Positions 37,456-51,400 are shown, numbered from the stretch's first letter. The stretch: DNA of 64,000 nucleotides from Biomphalaria glabrata (GCF_947242115.1 NC_074721.1:20272001-20336000), one strand, 5' to 3'. The notes: generated by a model from the letters alone, not told the origin. Numbers and translations: made by a program.

Positions 37456-40377
37456 ATATATAGGCTAGGGCCTACATATTAAGTTTCGTTTTATTTGTTT
37501 GTTATTTTTTGTTTGTTTTGTATCTGATGAAGGCCTCGTGGCACAAACGTCCTTTGTTTTACTTGGTCCGGCAGGGTTACATATATGCATGTTTTTCGTA
37601 TTTTCTATACAGTCGTTTACCCCTGCAGCAGTAAATCTTTGTTTTTTTTTTGAGTCTTTAAATTTAAATAGGCAATGTCCAGTTTATAAAATGAAAATGT
37701 AATTCTAATTTTATTACATTATGATTACGATTTTATAAAATTTTGAAAAGGCTTATGAACGGTTATGGGTCGCGCAAAGTCGGGAATCGTAACAAAGTTG
37801 TTTTAGAACTAGCTCTATCTATATGGTAGGTAGAACTATATAGGTTGGGAACCGCTGATCAATATTATATGGTGCAGTGGTAAAATCGCTAATGTAAACT
37901 TCACAGGAAAAGTAATCGAGAAACTAAATAGCGAACCCTCATAACAAAACACAAACATTAACGAATTTGATTAAAACAAGATTCAGATCTAAGCTCTAGA
38001 TCTCTAGACTAGATCAGTAGATCTACATCTACATCTAAACTAGATTTAGACCATCAAACCTAACACTTGATAGATCTAGATCTACTTCTATAGCCCCATC
38101 TAGTCGATCTCTAGGTACCGTCTAGATAGTATTAGGCAGTGACTCAGTGACTATTAGATTCTGATAGTGATACTGATTGTAATTAAGTTTTAAGTAAATA
38201 AGTAAATAACTTTAACTTATAAATTATAAATATTATAACTATAACTTCAAACTTAATAAAACTAATATTATATAAATTATTATAATTTATTAATTATAAT
38301 ATAAATACTGTAAATTAAATACTAAAAATAGTGAAGATTATTAACTAAATACTTAAAATAGTATTACTAATAGTATTACTAGTATTAGTAAATTATTAAG
38401 ATTAGACGACGATCGATTAATTTAATATATTAAAAATTTAAATATAGTGAATAGTGATACTAGACTATGACTATAGACAGTATTATTAGTATATTTTTAA
38501 TTTTATTCAGTTTAGAAATTTAGATCTAGAAGAGGTTCTTATATTTTGAACACTCCATCAAATTCTCCTTCCTTGAACGGGTTGCTTTTTTTGTTTGTAG
38601 TTCCTTTGTTTTTATGTTTGGAGCTAAAAACGATGTTTCGGGACTGCGTATGTCCAATTTTAGATAAGTTCCGGTAATTTTGTTCCGTTTTTCCAAAGCA
38701 GATGGCAGTTTTTTAGATTCTCGATAACCATATATGTAAAGCTTTTGTATTAACCTTTAACCTCCCCCGGCAATTCATACCCATATAAGGTATGAGGGCT
38801 ATATTATGAGCCTGTTTGATCGTAGGCTGATGGGCATATCAAAATAAGCTTCCAAAAATCTTTAGAAAGACATTCCAGTCACATTTATACTGTTAGCTGT
38901 TAAATAAAATTTAAAAAAGGGGGTGTCCAAACAAATAATAATGAATTCAGCTCATTCTTCTTCCTTGAACACAGCAAAATCGTAATAAGAAATATTATTG
39001 GGATTAATAAATCTATGATTTTTTCAATGAATAAACATGACCTAGATCGAGATATCTAGAATATATAATTTATGAATGAAAGAAAAAGTGCGGGCTGCTA
39101 ATTTGAAGCCAGAGACCATGCCCACTGCAGGTGATCACGCCAGATGAGTTGGCAGTGATGAGAGGTATACACTAAGTGTGTAGTGTCACAAACTATCAAA
39201 CAGGCAGTGGAGGGAAGGGGGAGAGAGTCATGAAAAGAATTATAAGCATCTATGGGAGGGAGAGGATGTTAAGGTGTCACAAAACGAACATCCAAATTAT
39301 GAAAACAAGACGAGGGTCCTTGGATGGGAATTAAAAGAAAGACAGAGAGAAAATACAAGTGACCTAGTTGAAAATATCATGTTTATTAAATTAAAATAAT
39401 TAATTTATAAATCTATTATAATCTATGTAAATTTATTTCTGTCTGTTTCTACACATAGATTATATAAGTATTTAAATAAATAAACTATATAAATATACAC
39501 GATATATATATATTACTAACCTACATATATTTCACTATTTTTTTAATTTATTTTTTAGAATGACATATAATTGTGAGTTGTGTATAAAAATGTCTTTTTG
39601 GTGTGGTCCTTATGGGTTGGTTCCAGGAGGGAGAAATATTTACTGAGCAAACTAGGTCTAAGTACTTGCCTAAAATGGCTAGAGTAGAAAGCTTCTGGAG
39701 GGTGGTAGCTAGGCTGTGTAGTAGTGAAGAAAGAATTATTCAAATCTGTTTCAAAACTAAGAATAGTCCAAGAAACGTGTATGTGTATTAGAGATTTGAA
39801 TTTTTTTTAAAAAGGATGAACAGAAAAACTTTTATTCTTATTTGCTTCTAGTCCCAAGGTCTCCATTCTAGTGACCATCCAAGAAAATAACACTTTTTGT
39901 ATAAATTATTTTTTACATTTTCTTTTTAAAATGCCATAAAAAATGACGTGAGTAAGTTCCTTTAAGCTTTACTTTAAACTGTTTTAAACAGTTGTATATA
40001 GGGGCACCATTTATTGAGTAATATAAAGCTTCTTAAAATGTATTCATTAGTTGTAATTCTTTTGTAAATTGATCAAATATTTATGAAGCTAATATGCTGA
40101 TAAAAAAAAATGGCTATGATTTACTAAATGATTTTACATAATGCATTGGTGGGAAAGGACAAAGGTTAGGTGAAATAAACCTTGAAATAAACCTTGCTTT
40201 TTCTGGGCAACATTTAATGATATCCTGCTGTCAGCACAAAAACCTTCAGCTTTTTGCTAAATATCAAATGCTCTTTGGCGCTGAACTGAACATTTTCTTA
40301 TTTGTCATTAATAGAACAATATATTATCAAAAACTAAAGTGAATCCAATTGTGCCTTTTTTCTCTATAGATTATTCA
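37456..40377. other. Intergenic and presumed CFAP410 upstream region
   Basis: No coding exon is visible. TCTAGATC-type motifs cluster at 37980-38110, and 38150-38520 is extremely AT-rich. A non-coding first exon of CFAP410 may lie here, because the first coding exon is preceded by an acceptor-like TTTTTTCTCTATAG at about 40356-40369, but I cannot place it. Confidence 0.45.
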
Positions 40378-43300
40378 ATGGCTTTCAAAGAACAACTATC
40401 AGAAGCTAGTGATAGTGTGGAACTGACAGAACAAGTGGTATTAGTTCGCACCAGGGCACAGGATTTAGAAAGCATTAAAAAATTGAACTGTTGGTTAGTA
40501 ATAGGCTACACACTTAAAATCATTCCATTTTTAAATATCAGAGGGACCATTCATCCCTCAAGTAATTGACTTCTTTATTAGAGAGTTATTTTAATGGATA
40601 CATTTGATGTCACAGTCCAGTCCTGAGAATGGTGCAGATATGTAAAAAAAAAAAATGAATTTTGATAAATGCTAACATGTCTCCCCATAAATTAAAATTC
40701 ACCCCAATTTTACTACAGACTGTGTAGTACAGTTCATCATGCAAGACTACCATGTCTTTTACTTTTTTATTCATTTTTGGGGGGGGGGGGGGGGTTGATG
40801 GAACTACAAAGTACTTAAAAGTATACTTACCCAATGATAGAGCTCACCTTTAGGGTATTGCTCAATGAAATAATTTAAATAATTTTCATCTTTAATAGAT
40901 TAAGTCATAAAACTTTAAATTGAATCATAAAATTTTTCTTTAAACATAAAATTCTCAGGGGATCAAGCATTGGAGATGTTAAAATAGTTCGTCGAATGCC
41001 AAATTTAGAAGTCTGCAGTTTAAGTGTCAACAAATTGACAACGTTGCGTGACTTTGCACACTGTTTCAATTTAAAGGTATTTCTCTTTTGGAAGGTATCT
41101 AAAAATATCCTTATTTTTAATACAAAAATAATTTTTGTTACACTTTATGCTAGTTATTGAAGACTCTCTATATGATTAAGTATCTAGGGGTGGTCAAGTT
41201 GATTTAATTTGAAGAACTTGTTAATATCATAAGGGTCCAGAAATTGAATTGAAATTTATTTTACTACACCAGGAGCTTTATGTACGAACTAACAACATTC
41301 AATGCCTTGGAGACATTCACTACTTGAAGAATTTACCAAAACTTCGATCATTATGGCTGTCAGAGAATCCTTGTGCCAACACTGACAATTATAGAATGAC
41401 AGTATTAAAGACATTACCTCAGCTACAGAAACTTGATAATGTTGGTAAGTGTTTGAGAAAAGAAACTCAAAACAGGAAATTATAACTTCTAGTAATACTA
41501 ACATCTCATTTTAGGTAAGGGTTCATGGGTCAAGTTATGTAAAGGTCTATTTGTGTGACTGCTGGATAGTGAGGATCAACCACCTCTGCATTCCCAACCT
41601 ATGTCAGATATTCATGAAATCTGGTTGTATCTTTGGATCAACCACCTCTACATTCCCAACCTATGTCAGATATTCATGAAATCTGGTTGTATCTTTGGAT
41701 CAACCACCTCTACATTCCCAACCTATGTCAGATATTCATGAAAGCTGGTTGTATCTTTGGATCAACCACCTCTACATTCCCAACCTATGTCAGATATTCA
41801 TGAAAGCTGGTTGTATTTTTGGATCAACCACCTCTACATTCCCAACCTATGTCAGATATTCATGAAAGCTGGTTGTATTTTTGGATCAACCACCTCTACA
41901 TTCCCAACCTATGTCAGATATTCATGAAAGCTGGTTGTATCTTTGGATCAACCACCTCTACATTCCCAACCTATGTCAGATATTCATGAAAGCTGGTTGT
42001 ATCTTTGGATCAACCACCTCTACATTCCCAACCTATGTCAGATATTCATGAAAGCTGGTTGTATCTTTGGATCAACCACCTCTACATTGCCAACCAATGG
42101 CAGTCATAAAAGATGGTTGGATTTTGGGATCAACCACCTCTACTTTCACCACCAGTAAGAGTTACTTTGAAAGCTGGTTGTAAGGAAGAACACAGTCAAA
42201 TTTTTATAAATTTAAACAACAATTACAATTACTCAACCAGGTCATACAAGTACGACCAGGTAGCTTCCATTTAAATTCTATTTTTTTAATTTTCTTCATC
42301 AGCTATAAAATTATATTTGATTTTTTGTATGCGTCCTCTATTGCAAAAGTTAATGTTTACCAAGTAAAATAAAAAGGAAATTAGGGATAGTGAAGTAACA
42401 ATATTTATTTACATCACATCCTTTATTGCATTGTATCTCGCAGTTGTTACAAGTGAAGAAATGACCAGAGCTACTGAAGAGGGTCAAGATCTGCCAGTAC
42501 CTCAAGATTTCTCTTACTCTGCAGTTTTTGTTGACAACACAGAGGAGGCCAGCAGCAGAAGCTCTTCTGAGTCTTCAGAAAAATGGGCCCTTCCTAGAAG
42601 GAAACGCCACCAGAAGAAGAGAGATGATCTGATGAAAGAAAGAATGAGCTATGAAGAGGAATGTTTGGTGAGCATAGACAGAAAGGGAAATTGTGATTCA
42701 CTGGAAACCACCATGGGAAGGAGGATTTCACAGACTGATGAGAGCTGCACTGATGCTGATGATAAAGATGTTGGCACAGAAAAGAATGATGATAATTCTA
42801 ATGAAAGTATTATTGAATTCCAAACAACTCCGGAGAGCTTAGTAGGTACAGATTCTCCTGGCAGAATTAAGAGTGAAGATACTAATTTCAACTGTAGCAA
42901 TGATACTTTGACCAATGGATTATTTATTGTGGATAATATTGAGGATGAAAGTCATGAGTCTGCTATCAATGTAAATTGCAGTATTGAAAAATTAACTGAA
43001 TCTTCAAATGTTGATGTAATTAAAACTGTGAACTTTGAAGATATTCTTTCTCTAAGCAGTAAAGCAGAAAAAGAAAGGGAATTGACCAATAGAAATTCTA
43101 ATTTGGTGTTATCACAAAGTTCTGAAACAACTAGCTTAACATTATCTATGCCACACAAAACTGAAACTAGCACCCAACTATCAACCAGCTTTACTTGTGA
43201 TGATGAGCCTTTAATTTCAAATGTTGACCCTCCCAACATGTTTGTTACCTCTAATGTAAACTGCACACTACATGGCATGAGTGAGCTATCTGCAGAAGTG

Positions 43301-44457
43301 AGAAATGAGGATCCCATCACCAGACAATGTTCTTTATTGGACCGGATCAAGCTGGATGATTCATTGAACCTGAGTGAGCTGTCAACTAAAGAAATAAATT
43401 TGGAAAATTCTCTTAAACAACCGGAGACTGAAAATTCTACAGATTCATTCCATTTGTCTAAGCAATGGGAGGGTGCCAGCATTCAGTCATCTATGAGTTC
43501 ATTGCATGGTGCTAGCACCCTGTCGTCTGTGACTTCTTCTTATTTTGGTAAAGAAAGTAAAGATCCAGTGAACTGGGAGGAATACAAGTAAGTGCAAGAT
43601 CATAGATTCTATGTTCAAGTCATTCTTCAGCAGTGAAGACTAAAATAAATCAATAAAAATTCACTAAGAAAAAAAGTTATTTAGCTTTAAAGTGTTTGGT
43701 CTTATTTTGTATAGGTATTATATTTCTTATAGGTATTATATTCTTTGACAGCAATGCTAATGTTGCTTTTTTCTTTCAGTCGTCTTAGAAAAGAGATTGG
43801 TGTGAAACCGATAGAGCCTCCATTAATATCCTCCAGACTGACAAACAATGATGTCATCAAAACAAGGGTAAGAACTCTTACATTTTTGTCTTTCAGGAGT
43901 GGCATAGCTTGGTCCTCATTGCAGTGTTAACTGTCTTTACATTAGCTGAATGAATATTTGAAATGTGCTAAAGAGTATTTATTCTCTTTGTGCCTGGTGT
44001 ATGAATGGTAAAGCATTTGGCTGCAGAACTTAGGGTCTTGAGTCAGGTAGATGTAGAGGGCTTTAAGTTTTTTATTCCGGAGTTATTCAACTCTAATGAC
44101 TTGGCATGGGATAAAGATGTTCATTGTGCTTGCCATGTGACACCCTTCCTCATCAACCTTTAGCTACATGAACATATTAACCATTTGGATTAGGAACCAA
44201 ATCATCTTGAATGGAGCTTTACTTATCCAATATATATATATATAAATATATAAATGTATATAAACTTTTATGATGTTTGAGAATCATTTATAAGTTGTTA
44301 TTGTTGTGTTTCACTAGTTGTCATTAATTGTAGTTTTCATTGTATTTTTCAGAATTCTAACATTCTTCAGGCTGTGCTAAGTTTAGTTAAGGAATTGGAT
44401 AAAGATAGTCTCCATATTGTTTTACATTCTGTTAAGGGCAGGCTGGATGGAATTTGA
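40378..44457 (+). CDS. CFAP410: Cilia- and flagella-associated protein 410
   Basis: Leucine-rich-repeat protein of the basal body and cilium, known in human as C21orf2, partner of NEK1 and tied to retinal and skeletal ciliopathy. Coding exons: 40378-40493, 40959-41076, 41273-41444, 42444-43587, 43780-43867, 44353-44457, all with GT-AG junctions and matching phases. Family matches are the N-terminal [18 protein letters not shown], the LRR block [17 protein letters not shown] and [12 protein letters not shown], the LRR cap [10 protein letters not shown] with [18 protein letters not shown], and the C-terminal helix [18 protein letters not shown]. Predicted length is about 580 aa against about 256 in human. 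The excess lies in the 1,144-bp exon 4, which is rich in Ser, Glu, Asp, Asn and Thr and looks disordered. The chosen ATG adds about 13 residues before the human start. An ATTAAA at 44715-44720 is a possible polyadenylation signal. DNPEP lies downstream in convergent orientation. Confidence 0.94.
41573..42185. repeat. 62-bp minisatellite in a CFAP410 intron
   Basis: Units starting with GGATCAACCACCTCTACATT recur at exact 62-bp steps from 41573 to 42069, followed by a degenerate tenth unit. Identity between central units is almost complete. The period is not a multiple of three and the array lies between exons 41273-41444 and 42444-43587, so it is not coding. Confidence 0.95.
43990..44221 (+). 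mobile_element. Decayed tRNA-derived SINE in the last CFAP410 intron
   Basis: The copy shows GAATGGTAAAGCATTTGGCTG as a tRNA-like A-box region, then TTGCCATGTGACACCC and a tail GAATGGAGCTTTACTT, parallel to CTGGCCACATGACACCC and GGGGAACTTTACTTT in the SINE at 19193-19420. It is diverged and therefore older. No target duplication is visible. Confidence 0.6.
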
Positions 44458-45713
44458 AGGCTGCTAGTGGAAGTTTTATGGGAAAAAAAGTATGAATCAA
44501 CTTCATGCAAGAATTTCGATACCAAAACAATAGCACGCTATTTCATTTGACTTTACTAAAAGACATTCTGAAATATTTCATTTTGTCTTTATGTTCTATG
44601 ATAGAAAAGAAGATTGTTATTTTACAAAATTCTAAGTAAATTTCTAAATGTATTTCAACAATGTCTGAAAGCTTGGTCCATTTTTTTCCAAGTATGTTAT
44701 TATGTGCAAATGTGATTAAAATTTAAAACACTATAATGCACAGTTAATGTATTATGTTAAAAAAAAAGTACCATTTTGACTCAGTATTCTGTAATGTGTA
44801 CAGTATATAATTGACAAATTGACAGGCTGAACATATGTACACTCCACATTTGTGGATGTTTCTTTTTGGTACTTCAGAAAGTGATTCATTCTGTTCCAGA
44901 CAACATTATGCTGTAGCAATATTATATCCTCAAAACTTTAATTCATTTTTGTTCTGTTGATGTTAAGGTCTTAAAGGAAGCTTTTAGACTTATTAATGAC
45001 AATGACATTGTTTTATTCTAGAAGTGTTCTGTCAAGTTTTTAATGACATTATTTACATAAAATGTAACTGCTGTGTACAAAAAATAACAACTGAATAATG
45101 TTAACTATCTAACAAAAGTGTTTCTGCCTGAATTAGTTTTCTTATAGACATTACTAATGAGTTACATTCTCTATTACTTTATATTTTAAACAAAAAAAAA
45201 GTTATTTTTCTGAGTCTTACCATTACAAAATGTTGATTACTGTGTATTAAGGCTTAACTTTGAGGCTTGATTCTTGTAAAGCTATTTGTCTACTTTTAAA
45301 GTAAGATATTATATTTTTTTTATTTACCATTAATTATAGTTTTTCATTTATTCACTTGTAGTATTGATCCTGTTGATTTAGTTGAAATAATATGTTACAA
45401 GACACCAATTCAAAACAATGATGGTTGATATAAAAAAAGAGTTATTGAAGTCCACTTGTGCACACTTATTTATAAAATCTGAAAAGTGTTAAACAATTTG
45501 TGTTGAAATAGCCGTCCAATATTTAAAACAAAATACTGTGATTCAACATTCCGAGAATGTTGAAGGTCAAATTTTTTTATTATTATTTTTCCAAATATAT
45601 AAACAATGTTTATTTAATATATATGTTATATTTATTTATCGCCTATTTTACATACTCTTGTTCTAATTTAGAAGTTTTCCACAGTATAACAATGTCATTT
45701 CATTAACGCTTAC
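44458..45713. other. CFAP410 3' flank, no gene seen
   Basis: AT-rich DNA that should include the CFAP410 3' UTR. No conserved peptide on either strand. Confidence 0.6.
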
Positions 45714-45801
45714 TTCTTCTTCTTCTAGCCAGCTTTATTGCTGCTGAGCTGTGAGCTCTTTTGCAGACTGTGCCAAGGAAAAAAAGTGTGCTGTTTTCTT
45801 T
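45714..45801 (-). mobile_element. 88-bp retroposon with 12-bp target duplication
   Basis: An 88-bp insert is flanked by an exact 12-bp repeat ATTAACGCTTAC (45702-45713 and 45802-45813). On the minus strand it ends in an (AAG)n tail directly against the duplication, as expected of target-primed insertion. The body contains GCACAGTCTGCAAAAGAGC and CAGCAGCAATAAAGCTGGC. It is either a very short SINE or a severely 5'-truncated LINE. Confidence 0.75.
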
Positions 45802-46394
45802 ATTAACGCTTACAAAATTGTGTCCACACTTATCAAGATCTAGTAGAATTGAAAAGATTTTACAATTTATTGATCACCACAATTAAAACTCTGTTTATTG
45901 TTACAAATAGGTCAGATAATTAACTAAATATTAATTGTATATTACAACAATTCAATATATCAGAGGTTTCGCTATTGTTCTCAAGTATTCTATTACATTG
46001 AAAACAAAAACTTGTCTGTTGTATTATTTTCTTATAGATATCTGTGCATTGTAAAAGTATTTTTATTCATGACAATATTGTACATTCTGTTGCAATTAAT
46101 TTATAGTAACCTCAATTTATTTACCAATTTATGAATACTTAATTTTTGGAACATTAAAATATTAAAGTACAAATATGGTTTAGGCGATTGCCATTTCATT
46201 GTATGTTTGTTTCACAGCTTTATGCTCTTCATGGCATTTAAAGTTTTTGAAAATAATCTTAACCATTTAGTAGGTTACATGTATTTGCTAAGGTACATGA
46301 TAGTAACTCTTAGATGGTCTTTCATGAGGTGACTAGTAATCAGGAAGTTCATGTATTATTTAAGAAGCTTGAAGAATTTAGGATGCAGTTTTAA

Positions 46395-46821
46395 CCCACT
46401 AGTGCCTATTGCAGTAGGATGTGTCCTTTACAGGATTAGTCTTATGTGGTAGAATGTGTTGGGATACTATGATTATTTTTTAAAAACTTTCCTATAGGAA
46501 GAGCTCATCATGTCTTGTTTAGAATGAGAACGAGGACATTCTTTTTAGTGAAAACCAGATATGTTTAGCTATTTTATTCATTTTGTAAACAAACATGCCT
46601 GTATCCCCCATCCTGGAAGTTGAGTTTTTAACCTTGCTTATATTCTAAAGGTATTAAATGGGTATATTATGTCAAAATTGACTTATTTTATACACTTGTT
46701 TATTGGTTAGTTTTTTGTGTAATATAGTTATTATTATTTTGAAAAAATTTTGTTGTCTTTATTTTTTTTTTTAATTCAGAGGCAAAAAAAGTTTTTCGGG
46801 CAGGAAATAGATGCCACTGGG
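46395..46821. mobile_element. piggyBac-like element, older copy, 427 bp
   Basis: The left end reads TTAA-CCCACTAGTGCCTATT; the right end reads on the other strand TGAA-CCCAGTGGCATCTATT. These inverted ends resemble those of 9416-9915, and internal blocks also correspond. The right TTAA has mutated to TTCA, so this copy is older than the one in KANSL1. No coding capacity. Confidence 0.7.
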
Positions 46822-48430
46822 TTCAAGTAAGAGCTGAGTCATAGACTTGTATATACTATATCTAGACTGGACATGGAGATTTTTTAACTCTACAAAAAAA
46901 TGTCATGGAAATTTTTTTAAAGTTGAAACAAGGCGTTGTTTTGTAAAATAGTTATCAGAAGTAATGTTGTTTTTTTCAACCCTAACCTATGTAACATATA
47001 ATTTAATTTTTAGATCTATATCTAGTAATTGAACATCAAAAATAAGAGTACTTTCGTCTCATAATTATTATTTTGCAATTTTTAGATACATAATCTAGAA
47101 AGATCTAGGTAATCAATCTATTTAAATATGAATTATTTCGATCTAGGATTTTTGAAACATTATCTCAATGGAAACAAACAGGAAATGGCTTTGTTTCATA
47201 TATTTGCTAGAATATCTGAGAAATGATTTTGCATTATTTCTAAACTTTCAAAACTAAAGATCATTACTTTTCTAAGAAAACATTGATTGGGGAGACTCCC
47301 CTTAGAGCCTGAAAAAGAGTTTACGTACATAAAATATATATATATATATATATATAGGTCTGTGAATCGATCAATCGCAGATAAGAATTTGTTTCTGGTT
47401 TCCAGTCTAGTATAATATACAAATCTATGAGCTGAGTATTTGAACATTGACTATTTTGAATAGGCTTTGTGAAACAAATTTCAATAAAATCAAAAGCTCA
47501 AACTAGAGTTATTCTGTTGATGAAGATATTTTTCCCAATATTTCACTAACAAGATCAGCTCATGATATTGTTGAAATAAGATCATGCTGTTATTTACAAA
47601 TGTAAATAAATATACATTCATTGAAAAGAAAAAAGTATTTTATGTTTTTAAATGGTCAATATTAATTAAACAATTTTGTGTTTGCTTCTCTTCTCATAAA
47701 AAATATTTTGAAACAGACTAGACTATACTGTCTGGCAACTAATTTACTCAACAAAACACCAATGAAAGATTTAAAAACATATTTAAGAAAAAATACTTTA
47801 ATGTGACCGATTGTAACAAATACAATATATATATAACACTCATTAAGTCACATCTATCAAACAACAGGTGCGTCAAACTGGAGTTAAAGTAATAACATAG
47901 CTATCAAACATATTTTATTTCTATAGAAATGAGAAAAAGTGAGAGCTAAAGATCTACAAATAAACTATGTTTATAAAACAAATTTGTTTACTAAGAAAAA
48001 CTGTGTAATTATATTTAGACTTTTCAAATATTTTGGTTAGAAACTCAGTTTTTGTATTTGTTTCTTTTTCTTTACAAGCAATGATAGAAAGATGTAAACA
48101 ATCTGCTGAAGAATTGAAAAGACTGTCATAAGCAGCATTTCTCTTTGATCTATAAGTAAAAGCTGGAGATGAAAGCTAATGGTTAAAACATTGATAACAA
48201 AACATAAGTAAACTTCTGCGTATCATTGAAATCATATTTTAATATCAAACTGGTGATCTTCTACTGCTAGATTTAAATAAAAACAATATGACAACAATTA
48301 AAATGATCATGGTATGTTTAAGACAAAAGAAAAAAATTGTTCTTTACAAAATTAAAAGATAGTCAAGTCGATTCTTGTCAGTTTTATTGTGTTCAATCTG
48401 ATCTGTATTGATTTGTTTTGACCCGAAACT
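46822..48430. other. Intergenic between two convergent genes
   Basis: No gene is visible. A short TA microsatellite lies at about 47335-47355 and TCTAGATC-type motifs at 47010-47150. The right end should contain the DNPEP 3' UTR; an AATAAA on the minus strand at 48383-48388 is a possible polyadenylation signal 43 bases past the stop. Confidence 0.5.
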
Positions 48431-51400
48431 TTAAAACTTGAGAGATGCTTGGACTTCTGGGTAATAGTTAAAAAATCCCTGAAAAATGTATGAAACATTA
48501 GTGATATATACAAAACAATTAAGACTAATGAGGTAAAAAAAAAAAGACATTTTTAAATGATACAAAAATTAAATGAGATAAAGTAAAGTACCTCAAAAAG
48601 TTTAACAGCATAGGTCAGGTCTGTTGTTGACCCAGTTTCTCTAATGGAGTGCATTGCAAACTGAGGAGCACCTACATCAATAGTTTGCATACCAAGTCTG
48701 GCTGACATAATAGGTCCAATAGTTGATCCACAAAGTGAATCATTGCGAACCATAAAATCCTATATTGAAATAGTAAGATTAGAATGTTTTAAAAACATAA
48801 TGTCTAAACAATTTTGTATTAAAAACAGTATAAATTTGTTTCTTTAAAGACAAAATGAAATAATTTCTAAAGGGTCAAAAAATTAATTGGATATAAAGGT
48901 CAAAATTAATTGAATGTCACAGATGTATAATGATTTCAATTTAATGCATAGACATAATATTAGTAGAGCTTCCTGCCAAAATTTGATTCAACATGTTTAT
49001 TAATTTTAAACATAAACTCATAGGTGGCTTTCTATGGGTATGCTATTTGGGTTAAAGTTGTGTGATTGCAGTAACTTTGTAGTTCAAAGCTTCTGATATT
49101 CCTGAAGAAAATATCAAAACCTGTCATTTTACATGCAGTGCTTACAAATCTACAGCCCCATTTTTTCCCCCAATTGCATTCAAAAAATCTGTGCAGTAAA
49201 TATACTAAAAATATACTGAAATCAGATTTTCAGTTGTGCTTTTAGTTTTTGAGATCTGAACATGAAAAATAGACAGACATACCACAAACACAAAAAAAAA
49301 AAAAAAAAAAAGCTTTTTCCTCTTTCAAGTAACATTAAAAACCTTAACATTTTTATTTTTTCTAACTTTAGCCAAAAATTGTGCAGGACTATTGTAATAT
49401 TCAAAACTTTTTTCTGTCATTTTAGCTGTTGTGATTTTATTTTTAATTTTATCACAGCACCTTGAGCCTACATCATGCTTGTTAACAGCACTCTATTAAT
49501 TAAATTGTTATTATTATTAATTTTACGGACTGTTTGAAGAATAACATTTGTACATTTGAAGAGTATGTTTGCTAACTTTGTACATCAGAATAATAAAAAA
49601 CATATAATCAGCTAGAACAGCTGATACATCAATGGTACAAACCTGCAAAGGCACATCAGATTTGCTGGCTATCTGTCTTAAAATGGCAGCAGTGATTCCA
49701 GTAGTGGCATATCTTTGATTGGAGTTGAACTTGATGACAATACCCTGGAATAAAGTAGAGTCATCTTTGAATTAGAATTACATTTTTATGATGCAGATAC
49801 AATATTTACCAAGAGCAAATCAGGAAAAATAAAGTCAAGTACAAACTGACCTTATGGAATTCTGGCTGGTGGTTGGCTTCATGTTTCTCCCTAAAAATAA
49901 ATAATAGTTTAACTGATATTTATTACCAAATTTAAAATCAATTCACACACAGTCTCAGAAAGCATTTAAGAAGAAAGTTAGAACTTGTATAGTTAGTAGA
50001 ACTGCCTGAAATGTAAATGTGTTGGGAGCAGTCAACAAAACGTTATAGTTAGTAGAACTGCCTGAAATGTAAATGTGTTGGGAGCAGTCAACAAAACTTT
50101 ATAGTTAGTAGAACTGCCTGAAATGTAAATGTGTTGGGAGCAGTCAAAAAACTTTATAGTTAGTAGAACTGCCTGAAATGTAAATGTGTTGGGAGCAGTG
50201 AAGCCAGCTTTTGCTGTACATAGTGACCTTTTAAAGATTTTGTGCTTTCATTATCTAAATGATTTTGTCACTCCCAAAGATGTCTTCAAAGTTTTGTTGT
50301 TTTTCTTTACCCACTAAGCAAGGCTTTTGTTTCCTTTATTTCTTATGGGAGAGTTAGATCTATGCATTCTGACTGAAGTTATCTTATACCCGTTAACTGC
50401 AATAGAATAGTAAAGATGCATAAAAAATTTAAAAATCAGTTTGTTTATCAAAATATTTTATCTAGAAATGACTTACGCATAATTGGGATGGCATGCATGA
50501 GCCTGGTCAGCACTGACCATCAAAGACTTGGCTATGCACTCATCAAACGCTGTTAGATTTTCACGATCTGTACTGATACGTCTCATTACATTTTCCTGGA
50601 ACATGGACTCTGCACCCTGAGCACTCTGGGACCCAACCTGTTGATGTGATCAGGATAAAGAGTTAATCCTTTACCACGAATGTCCTCAAAAATAATTGGT
50701 GAATAACAAAGTTATTAAGGAAATGTAAAAATAAAAAATCCTTTTCACCTCTTCATTGTCAAATAAACTTATCATTCTTATGTTAGAATCTTTTTCCAGT
50801 GTTCCATCTTGAATAGATGCAAGTAAACCCTGTTCAATGTCGATTGGGGATGAACATTAAATAAAGGTTAGGAATAAAATTTCAATTTTGCATAATTATA
50901 TAGATCTATTTTATTCCTATTACTGTTTAATAATTATGGACATTCCTAAAAAAAAAATGAGATCTTTAAGAAACAAGAAAGGCAACAAAAAAAAACCAAC
51001 ACATTTCATAAAATAATTAGTTGGTAACCATACTACAGTATCAGTGAGTATATTTATAGCAAAAAAAAAAAATAAAAAAATTGGAAGATAAAACAAGCAT
51101 CCAACCAAGAAAAAAAAAAAAAAATTTGAAATGAGAAAAAAAAAACCCAACTCTTTCTATTTAGCCAATAGGGTGGAGCTGCTTGTATTTGATTTAATCC
51201 CTCCCTCTTTCTAGTTTTCAGTTGAAAAAAAAAAGTCTATTGAGTTGGGTCAGAATTGGATTGGAGCTCAACTCAAATGTTTCTGCTCTACTTCACTGCA
51301 CCAATGGAAATACCTTATAAGCAGCATAAGTGTTCAACAAGTTGTCCAACCTTGGAGAAAACATAAACTCATCATAAGCACCTCCTATGGTCTGTGTACA

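Noticed and set aside
41943-42158. Open frame through the 62-bp repeats as a repeat protein
   Set aside because: The period is not divisible by three, so frames shift between units; the region is an intron.
42649-43482. Minus-strand open frames of 88 and 176 codons
   Set aside because: They are the reverse of CFAP410 exon 4; the plus frame joins conserved exons on both sides.
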